Origin: Spirochaetaceae bacterium
Lineage (GTDB): Bacteria; Spirochaetota; Spirochaetia; Treponematales; Rectinemataceae
Direction of reading: 5' to 3'
Length of the DNA: 5,736 nucleotides
NCBI GenBank assembly: GCA_016794765.1
Contig: JAEUJG010000271.1
Span: forward strand, 1-5,736
Positions 1-4,415 of this stretch are shown piece by piece. The stretch's first letter is position 1. Each line of letters starts with the position of its first letter. The notes below the pieces were generated by a model that saw only the letters and a program-made list of their open reading frames with translations, searched no databases and was not told where the DNA came from. The translations under genes were made by a program, and so were the position numbers.

Positions 1-1
1 C

Positions 2-1087
2 CGGCTCATCGGCGCCCGGGACGCCGAATGCCTGTATTTCACCTCCGGCGGCTCCGAGTCGAACAACACCGTGTTCGGCACGATGTACGAACTGGGCCGG
101 AAGGGCGTCGCGTCCATGGGCAAGCCCCTGGCCTCGCCCCGGAAGAAGATCATCACCACCTCCATCGAGCACCCTTGCGTCCTCAACGCGGCCAAGCGCC
201 TGTCCGACGAGGGCTTCCCCGTCGTCTACCTCAAGGTGGACGGGCAGGGGAGGGTCGACCTCGCCGAGCTCGAGCGCGAGCTCGATCCCGCGCGCTCCGA
301 GGGCGGCCCCGTCCTCCTCGTCTCCGTGATGGCCGCCAACAACGAGATCGGCACCATCCAAGACATGAAGCGCATAACGTCTTTGTCCAAGGCCGCCGGG
401 GCCTTCGTCCACAGCGACGCGACCCAGGCGGTCGGCAAGGTCGGCGTGGACGTCGAGGACTGGGGCGTCGACTACCTCACGCTCTCCTGCCACAAGCTCT
501 ACGGGCCCAAGGGCGTCGGCGGACTCTACGCCCGCCGCGGCGTCCCCCTCGAGCCCCTCGTCCGCGGCGGCCACCAGGAGCGCGGCGTCCGCGCCGGCAC
601 CTACAACAACCTCGGCATCCTCGGCTTCGGCAAGGCCGCCGAGCTCGCGCTCGCCGAGCTTCCCTCCTACCGCGAGCGCGTCGGATCCCTGCGGGAGCGC
701 CTCCGGGCCGGCATCGTTGCCGCCGTCCCGCACGTGCGCGTGAACGGCCACCCCGTGGAGGTCCTGCCCAACACCCTCAACGTGTCCTTCCCCGGCGCGG
801 AGGGCGAGGCGATCCTCCTCTCGCTCGACATCGAGGGCATCGAGGTCTCCACCGGCTCGGCCTGCGCCTCCGGCAGCCTCGAACCGTCCCACGTGCTCAT
901 GGCCACGGGCGTGGGCCCCGAGCTCGCCCACGGCTCCATCCGCTTCAGCCTCGGACGGCTGACGACGGTGGAGGAAATCGACTATGTCCTCGAGAAGCTT
1001 CCGCCCATCATCGCCCGCCTGCGGCGCATGTCCACCGTCTCCGCTTCCTGTTCGGACGAGGCGACGGGCGCCGGTTCGTCGAGCTGA
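2..1087 (+). CDS. nifS: Cysteine desulfurase, NifS/IscS type (5' end outside window)
   Basis: PLP enzyme that takes sulfur from L-cysteine, giving alanine and an enzyme persulfide for Fe-S cluster assembly in the cytosol. The reading frame is open from base 2, giving 361 visible residues; by comparison with NifS/IscS about 55-60 N-terminal residues lie upstream. Visible-residue landmarks: FTSGGSESNN at 13-22 (PLP phosphate region), SIEHP with the PLP-stacking His at 57, HSDATQ at 137-142 (Asp and Gln that contact PLP), SCHK with the Schiff-base Lys at 165 (bases 494-496), and STGSACAS with the persulfide Cys at 288 (bases 863-865). All key residues are present, so the enzyme should be active. 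The body ends at LRRMS, followed by a Ser-rich tail of about 18 residues. A scaffold gene follows after 48 bases, so the two are probably an operon. The NifS-like partner suggests the NIF-type branch, but no nitrogenase gene is visible, so a general Fe-S role is likely. An internal GTG at 71 is not the true start, because the family motif begins upstream. Confidence 0.96.
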   Translation, partial: RLIGARDAECLYFTSGGSESNNTVFGTMYELGRKGVASMGKPLASPRKKIITTSIEHPCVLNAAKRLSDEGFPVVYLKVDGQGRVDLAELERELDPARSEGGPVLLVSVMAANNEIGTIQDMKRITSLSKAAGAFVHSDATQAVGKVGVDVEDWGVDYLTLSCHKLYGPKGVGGLYARRGVPLEPLVRGGHQERGVRAGTYNNLGILGFGKAAELALAELPSYRERVGSLRERLRAGIVAAVPHVRVNGHPVEVLPNTLNVSFPGAEGEAILLSLDIEGIEVSTGSACASGSLEPSHVLMATGVGPELAHGSIRFSLGRLTTVEEIDYVLEKLPPIIARLRRMSTVSASCSDEATGAGSSS

Positions 1088-1122
1088 CGGAACCGCGGGC
1101 ACCCCACACCGACCAACGCGCA

Positions 1123-1128
1123 AAGGAG
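1123..1128 (+). promoter_or_regulatory. Ribosome binding site that decides the nifU start
   Basis: AAGGAG matches the Shine-Dalgarno core. It ends only one base before the ATG at 1130, but seven bases before the ATG at 1136. The second spacing is the normal one, so the scaffold protein should begin MTDAFQ at 1136, not MAMTDAFQ at 1130. This is direct reading of the sequence plus standard spacing rules. Confidence 0.8.
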
Positions 1129-1135
1129 CATGGCT

Positions 1136-1738
1136 ATGACCGACGCCTTCCAGTGGCTTTATTCCGACGTCGTGAAGGAGCACTTCACCAACCCAAAGAA
1201 CGTCTTCGATCCCGACGAGAAATTCGCCGCCGACGCCGAGGGCATCGTGGGCAACATCAAGTGCGGCGACCAGATGATGTTCCTCCTCAAGATCGAGAAC
1301 GACGTCATCGCCGACGTCCGATGGAAGACCTACGGCTGCGCCAGCGCCATCGCGAGCACCTCCATGCTCTCCGAGGTCATCAAGGGCATGAACATCCGCG
1401 ACGCCTACTCGATCAAGCCCGCCGACATCGCCAAGCGTCTCGGCGGACTTCCGGAGAACAAGATCCACTGCTCCGTCCTCGGCGACAAGGCGCTGCGCGC
1501 CGCGATCGACAGCCACCTCGCCAAGAATGGCCGCGCCGGCGAGTTCAAGGGCGAGGACGCAGTCGTCGTCTGCACCTGTCTCAACATCACCGACAAGGAC
1601 ATCGAGGAAGCCGTGAAGGCGGGCGCCAGGAGCTGGGAACAGCTCCAGGAGGCCACGAAGATCGGTACGGTCTGCGGCGGCTGCAAGACCCGCGGGGAGG
1701 AGCTCCTTCACGAGTTCTCCCACATCTACGGGGACTGA
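1136..1738 (+). CDS. nifU: NifU-type Fe-S scaffold: IscU domain plus BFD-like [2Fe-2S] domain, no Nfu domain
   Basis: Scaffold on which Fe-S clusters are built from sulfur supplied by the desulfurase encoded just upstream. The protein is 200 residues from the start chosen by the Shine-Dalgarno spacing. Residues 1-130 form the IscU/NifU N-terminal domain, with the three cluster ligands C43 (in KCGD, with D45), C68 (in GCASAIAS) and C112 (in KIHCS, preceded by H111). Residues 140-190 form a BFD-like [2Fe-2S] domain with C146-x-C148 and C180-xx-C183, the arrangement of the permanent cluster in the middle of Azotobacter NifU. The protein then stops after about 17 residues, so the C-terminal thioredoxin-like Nfu domain (CxxC) of full-length NifU is absent. 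There is no sign of a frameshift: the stop at 1736-1738 follows a clean C-terminal end and the next DNA is a promoter and tRNA. IscU-only and two-domain NifU proteins are both known; this is the two-domain form. Confidence 0.95.
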   Translation: MTDAFQWLYSDVVKEHFTNPKNVFDPDEKFAADAEGIVGNIKCGDQMMFLLKIENDVIADVRWKTYGCASAIASTSMLSEVIKGMNIRDAYSIKPADIAKRLGGLPENKIHCSVLGDKALRAAIDSHLAKNGRAGEFKGEDAVVVCTCLNITDKDIEEAVKAGARSWEQLQEATKIGTVCGGCKTRGEELLHEFSHIYGD

Positions 1739-1770
1739 TCCGTCCCGCGCGCCTCCGGCCGCCGCCGTCC

Positions 1771-1800
1771 TTGACAGGCGGCCCCGGCGCGTAGTAGCAT
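1771..1800 (+). promoter_or_regulatory. Probable sigma70-type promoter of tRNA-Arg
   Basis: A perfect -35 box TTGACA lies at 1771-1776. With an 18-base spacer it is followed by TAGCAT at 1795-1800, which matches four of six bases of the -10 consensus. Transcription would start near 1807, three bases before the mature tRNA 5' end at 1810, as is common for tRNA genes. A stretch lacking good -10 alternatives at 16-17 bases makes this the best pairing. Inferred from sequence only. Confidence 0.6.
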
Positions 1801-1809
1801 GATTTCGAC

Positions 1810-1883
1810 GACAGATTAGCTCAGCTGGATAGAGCATCAGCCTCCGGAGCTGAGGGTCGCGCGTTCGAATCGCGCATCTGTCA
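1810..1883 (+). tRNA. tRNA-Arg, anticodon CCG
   Basis: A complete cloverleaf of 74 bases can be folded by eye. The acceptor stem pairs GACAGAT (1810-1816) with ATCTGTC (1876-1882) at all seven positions. The D stem is GCTC/GAGC (1819-1822, 1832-1835). The anticodon stem is TCAGC/GCTGA (1837-1841, 1849-1853), with loop CTCCGGA placing anticodon CCG at 1844-1846. The variable loop has 5 bases, and the T stem is GCGCG/CGCGC around TTCGAAT (1864-1870). The anticodon reads CGG (arginine). The D loop has A at position 20, a known arginine identity base. The discriminator base is A1883. CCA is not encoded, so it must be added by the CCA-adding enzyme. The gene stands alone between its own promoter and terminator. 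Confidence 0.98.
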
Positions 1884-1891
1884 GAACCCAC

Positions 1892-1922
1892 AAGACCGTC
1901 CGCTTCCGCGGGCGGTCTTTTT
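1892..1922 (+). terminator. Intrinsic terminator after tRNA-Arg
   Basis: A 12-base-pair stem (1892-1903 with 1908-1919) closes on the loop TTCC; the only non-Watson-Crick pair is T1899-G1912. The 3' arm runs into a five-T tract (1918-1922). It lies nine bases after the tRNA. On the opposite strand it is not followed by a T tract, so it should work mainly in the plus direction and not for the convergent phosphatase gene. Confidence 0.9.
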
Positions 1923-1925
1923 GTA

Positions 1926-1970
1926 TGCCGGTGCCGGTGCCGGTGCCGGTGCCGGTGCCGGTGCCGGTGC
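1926..1970. repeat. Hexanucleotide tandem repeat, TGCCGG x 7.5
   Basis: Seven perfect copies of TGCCGG (1926-1967) plus a partial TGC, with no mismatches. The array starts four bases after the terminator T tract. Depending on frame it would read Pro-Val or Gly-Ala on the plus strand and Thr-Gly on the minus strand. A perfect array of this size could gain or lose copies by slippage. Confidence 0.97.
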
Positions 1971-1986
1971 GGCCTTCCGCATTCCG

Positions 1987-2021
1987 GCCGCCGCCGCCGC
2001 CGCGGCCGCCACGGCCGCCAC
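1987..2021. repeat. GCC triplet run and 9-base direct repeat
   Basis: Five consecutive GCC triplets (1987-2001) are followed by GCGGCCGCC-like sequence. Two perfect head-to-tail copies of GGCCGCCAC lie at 2004-2012 and 2013-2021. These look like further simple-sequence expansion beside the hexamer array. Confidence 0.85.
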
Positions 2022-2104
2022 GCCGTGCCGCGCCGCGCCCCTGGCGGCCAGCGGCCCACGGACCGAAGCGACGGCCCGGGAGGCAAGGCCGATGGCCCGG
2101 AGCG

Positions 2105-2118
2105 CAACGCGCGCGTTG
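2105..2118. repeat. Perfect 14-bp palindrome in the spacer
   Basis: CAACGCGCGCGTTG reads identically on both strands and does not extend further. It could be a protein-binding site or a short hairpin, or chance in GC-rich DNA. Confidence 0.6.
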
Positions 2119-2217
2119 GGTGAACTCGGGGCGACGCGCCGGCGAGCGGACGGACAAATGGGCGGGGCAAGCCCGGCCGCGAAGCCGCCTCGTTGCCTCC
2201 ATGGAACAACTGCCGCG

Positions 2218-2841
2218 CTATTGCACCGCGGGAAGCGCGGTACCCCCGGCGCCGAGCCTTAGGTTGAAGGCGGAGACGAGCCATCCATCCTCCCCGTACT
2301 CGGCTTCCATGATCCCGCAGGTATCGACCCGGAAATGGAAGCGCATGCCCGGATCCAGGTCCAGGATCCTGCAGAGGAAAAGCTTGATCCAGCCTTCGTG
2401 GGAGACGAGTACGGCGTTCGCCGCCTCCCCCTTCAGTTCCTCGACCATGCGGTCGATCCGGAGGAACACTTCGTAGCCCGTCTCGCCGCCCGAATATCGG
2501 TAGTCGCGGTACTCGCGCTGGTTCCGTGTCCATTCCTCCTCCATGGAGTCGCGGACGGTCGGAGCCTCCTCGCGCAAGTAATCGCCCATGTCGATCTCGT
2601 CGAGCCAGGCGCGCGTCTGGATCGGGATGCCCGTCCTGGCGGCGAATTCGGCGATCGTTTGCCGCGTCCGGGCGTAGCGGCTGGCGTAGACGGAGGCGAT
2701 ATCCTTGTCGAGCAGGTACGACGCGAGCGTCAGACCCTGGCGATAGCCGAGTTCGGACAAGCCGTTGTCGAGGATGCCGAGCGAATCGTTCCAATCGCGT
2801 TCCTTGACCTTGTCTCCATGCCTCACGACATATAGCTTCAT
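2218..2841 (-). CDS. Histidine phosphatase superfamily protein (phosphoglycerate mutase-like)
   Basis: Soluble phosphohydrolase or mutase of the branch that forms a phosphohistidine; the substrate cannot be told. From the ATG at 2841 it is 207 residues, normal for the small members. Motifs: VVRHG at 5-9 with catalytic H8 and phosphate-binding R7; SRYARTRQT at 54-62, the equivalent of SPLxRaxqTA, with R58; a proton-donor candidate E82 in LDEIDMG; GGET at 118-121; and VSHEG at 146-150 with the second catalytic His, H148. The frame is open further upstream, to an ATG at 2982, but that extension (47 residues) is dissimilar to the family and would put the RHG motif far from the N terminus. The 2841 start places it at residues 7-9 and has a GGGAG ribosome site. 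RHGDK instead of the common RHGE/QT makes a plain glycolytic mutase unlikely. There is no signal peptide or membrane segment. It is transcribed divergently from trkA. Confidence 0.9.
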   Translation of the reverse strand: MKLYVVRHGDKVKERDWNDSLGILDNGLSELGYRQGLTLASYLLDKDIASVYASRYARTRQTIAEFAARTGIPIQTRAWLDEIDMGDYLREEAPTVRDSMEEEWTRNQREYRDYRYSGGETGYEVFLRIDRMVEELKGEAANAVLVSHEGWIKLFLCRILDLDPGMRFHFRVDTCGIMEAEYGEDGWLVSAFNLRLGAGGTALPAVQ

Positions 2842-2846
2842 GGCCT

Positions 2847-2851
2847 CTCCC
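2847..2851 (-). promoter_or_regulatory. Ribosome binding site of the histidine phosphatase
   Basis: On the minus strand GGGAG lies five bases before the ATG at 2841. No comparable site favours the upstream in-frame ATG at 2982. This supports the shorter protein. Confidence 0.6.
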
Positions 2852-2917
2852 GTGTCACCCCAGGGGGCGGAATGAGCGCGGAGACGCGCCGCCCGCCATC
2901 CCGGGGCCTCAAGGTCG

Positions 2918-2946
2918 ATACTCTTCCGGATCGGGGCCGCCGTCAA
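2918..2946 (-). promoter_or_regulatory. Candidate promoter of the histidine phosphatase (weak)
   Basis: On the minus strand TTGACG (2946-2941) matches five of six -35 bases. With a 17-base spacer the -10 would be GAGTAT (2923-2918), which keeps only A2, A5 and T6. A leader of about 70 bases would result. The -35 box directly abuts the inverted repeat at 2947-2966. The weak -10 makes this tentative. Confidence 0.3.
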
Positions 2947-2966
2947 GTTTTCCCAGGGGGGGAAAC
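2947..2966. promoter_or_regulatory. Interrupted palindrome, candidate operator between divergent promoters
   Basis: GTTTTCCC (2947-2954) and GGGGAAAC (2959-2966) are inverted copies with one T/G mismatch, separated by AGGG. The element lies directly between the candidate minus-strand -35 box (2941-2946) and the plus-strand -35 box (2968-2973), a typical place for a regulator that controls divergent genes. No known operator consensus was recognised. Confidence 0.4.
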
Positions 2967-2967
2967 G

Positions 2968-2996
2968 TTGCCTCCCCGCCAATGATGGTATAAAAT
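2968..2996 (+). promoter_or_regulatory. Promoter of trkAH, placing +1 at the GTG start
   Basis: TTGCCT (2968-2973), a 17-base spacer and TAAAAT (2991-2996, five of six -10 bases). An overlapping TATAAA lies at 2989-2994. With the usual seven-base distance the transcript starts at about 3003, which is the first base of the trkA GTG codon. The AT-rich patch stands out sharply from the surrounding GC-rich DNA. Confidence 0.6.
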
Positions 2997-3002
2997 GCGC
3001 GC

Positions 3003-4415
3003 GTGCGCACCGTAATTCTCGGCGCCGGCTCCGCCGGCATGCAGCTCGCCAAGCGGCTTTCCGAAGAGGGCAAGGATGTCGCCCTCATCGAACGGGATCC
3101 CGACGTGGCCCGCGTGGCGGCCAACGCCTTGGACTGCCTCGTCGTCCAGGGCGACGGCTCGACACCGGAGATCCTGGAGCGGGCCGGTACCGGCGCCGCT
3201 CGGCATTTTGTCGCCTTGACGGGGAGCGACGAGGTCAACATCGTGACCTGCTCCGTCGTGGCGGCTGAATACCCCGCGACCTCGAGGATCGCGCGCGTCC
3301 GCAACGGATACTTCACCAAGCTCGTCCCCGAGCGCCGTTCCTTCATGGGCGTGGACCGCTTCGTCAATCCCGACATAGAAACGGCGCGCTCCTTCATCGC
3401 GCTCCTTGCCCGGGAATCCGAGCTCGACGTGGTGAGCTTCTCCGAGGACGAGCTCGTCCTCCGCTCGGCCAGGATCGAGACGGGCTCTCCCTTCGCCGGA
3501 AGAAGCCTCAAGGATACGCGCGCCGCCCTGGGCCGCGATTTTCTCGTCGCCGCTCGGGAGCGGGCCGGCGTCGTGGAGGTGCCTTCCGGAGCCACCGTGC
3601 CGGAAGCGGGCGACGGTCTCTACCTCCTGGCCGCGCCGCGCGACCTGGACGCGTTGCTCGGCCAGCCCCGGGGCGCCGATTCGCGGTTCCACAAGATCGT
3701 CATCGCGGGCGGCGGTCCCATCGGGCGCCATGTCGCCGAAGGTTTCCTCGAAACCGACGAGGGAAAGGCTCTCGGCCTTTCCCGGGGGCGGGGCCGTATT
3801 TTCGGCCGCAAGGCCAAGCGGAACGTCGTCATCCTCGAGCGGTCCATCGAGGTCTGCAAGTCCTTGGCGCGCGACGTGCCGCAGGCCTTGGTCCTGAACC
3901 GCGAGCTCGCCGACGAGGATCTCTTCCTGGAGGAAGGCCTGGCGGGCGCCGATCTCTTCCTCGCGGTGACTCAGGACCAGGAACTCAATCTCCTCGCGGC
4001 GGCCCGCGCCAAGGGCCACGGCATACAGCGCTGCCTGGCGCTTTCGGAAAACAACGCCTACATCGAGCTCGCCGCGAAGCTCGGCGTGGACGGCGTCATT
4101 TCGATCAAGTCCAACGTCGTTTCCTCGATCATCGAGTACCTGCGCGGCGGTGCGCTCACGACCCTGCATTCGTTCTTCGACCGGGGCCTCAAGATCCTCG
4201 AATTCACCGTGAAGGAGGGCAGCCCCATGAACGGCGCGGTCATCAGGGACCTCGATCTCCCCAAGGGAGCACTCGTGATTTTCCTGAACCGCGGCGGCCG
4301 AAGCTCCCTTCCGGCGGGCGACACGCGCCTGGCGGCGGGCGACCGTCTCGGCATCTTTACGAGCATGGGCGCCATCAGGGGGGTAGAGTCCCTGTTCCTC
4401 GGCGAGGGCGCATGA
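3003..4415 (+). CDS. trkA: TrkA, cytosolic nucleotide-binding regulator of Trk potassium uptake
   Basis: Peripheral membrane subunit that binds NAD(H) and ATP/ADP and gates the TrkH channel. It has 470 residues, close to the 458 of E. coli TrkA, with the two-fold RCK layout: RCK_N 1-125, RCK_C about 140-215, RCK_N about 230-372, RCK_C about 390-467. The first Rossmann fold has GAGSAG at 7-12, the acid E30 ending strand B, and GDGST at 50-54. The second has GGGPIG at 236-241 and E279, but carries about 21 extra residues (about 252-272, Arg/Lys-rich), and RELAD replaces the GDG-type motif at 300-304. The start must be the GTG at 3003: an in-frame stop lies at 2991-2993, and the next Met (residue 13) would destroy the first glycine loop. 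No Shine-Dalgarno precedes it, and the promoter suggests a leaderless mRNA. The stop overlaps the trkH start by four bases (ATGA), indicating one operon with coupled translation. Confidence 0.96.
   Translation: MRTVILGAGSAGMQLAKRLSEEGKDVALIERDPDVARVAANALDCLVVQGDGSTPEILERAGTGAARHFVALTGSDEVNIVTCSVVAAEYPATSRIARVRNGYFTKLVPERRSFMGVDRFVNPDIETARSFIALLARESELDVVSFSEDELVLRSARIETGSPFAGRSLKDTRAALGRDFLVAARERAGVVEVPSGATVPEAGDGLYLLAAPRDLDALLGQPRGADSRFHKIVIAGGGPIGRHVAEGFLETDEGKALGLSRGRGRIFGRKAKRNVVILERSIEVCKSLARDVPQALVLNRELADEDLFLEEGLAGADLFLAVTQDQELNLLAAARAKGHGIQRCLALSENNAYIELAAKLGVDGVISIKSNVVSSIIEYLRGGALTTLHSFFDRGLKILEFTVKEGSPMNGAVIRDLDLPKGALVIFLNRGGRSSLPAGDTRLAAGDRLGIFTSMGAIRGVESLFLGEGA

Larger units (their letters stand above)
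1923..2217. other. Noncoding low-complexity spacer between convergent units
   Basis: About 295 bases with no gene I can support. The first hundred bases are simple repeats (listed separately). The rest is very GC-rich with scattered self-complementary words, including a 14-bp palindrome. Open frames through it on the plus strand encode only Pro-Val, Gly-Ala, poly-Ala or poly-Pro runs, lack a ribosome site, and run into the phosphatase gene on the opposite strand. No RNA family (RNase P, tmRNA, 6S) was recognised. No clear terminator for the phosphatase gene was seen here. Confidence 0.7.

Noticed and set aside
1757..1783. GGCCGCC/GGCGGCC inverted repeat after nifU as a terminator
   Set aside because: A 13-base loop and no T tract follow, and it overlaps the tRNA -35 box; nifU termination remains unassigned.
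28..1794. 588-residue open frame in another plus-strand phase across nifS and nifU
   Set aside because: It overlaps two clear genes in a different frame and gives an Arg/Pro/His-rich product typical of frame-shifted high-GC coding DNA.
1810..1883. tRNA-Arg as an integration site of a mobile element
   Set aside because: No integrase gene, and no repeated copy of the tRNA 3' end was seen within the window.
1837..2202. Minus-strand frame encoding a Thr-Gly repeat
   Set aside because: It runs through the terminator and into the tRNA gene; the composition comes from the simple repeats.
2225..2241. ACCGCG/CGCGGT hairpin at the end of the phosphatase gene as its terminator
   Set aside because: It lies inside the coding sequence before the stop and has no T tract on the minus strand.
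1925..2476. Plus-strand frame beginning with Met and seven Pro-Val pairs
   Set aside because: Low-complexity product from the hexamer array, no ribosome site, located after a terminator, and it overlaps the real phosphatase gene on the other strand.
2842..2982. N-terminal extension of 47 residues on the histidine phosphatase
   Set aside because: The family starts a few residues before RHG, a ribosome site precedes the ATG at 2841, and the extension would include the divergent promoter region.
2995..3015. Seven-codon ATG frame overlapping the trkA start as a leader peptide
   Set aside because: Out of frame, no ribosome site, and its ATG lies inside the -10 region, upstream of the predicted transcript start.
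3024..3038. GCCGGC-TCC-GCCGGC hairpin early in trkA as a regulatory element
   Set aside because: It simply encodes the Gly/Ala-rich nucleotide-binding loop in GC-rich codons; no independent evidence of function.
2943..4169. 408-residue minus-strand frame opposite trkA
   Set aside because: Antisense to a gene with strong motifs; no domain recognised; its Gly/Glu/Asp/Arg-rich make-up is a mirror of high-GC codon bias.
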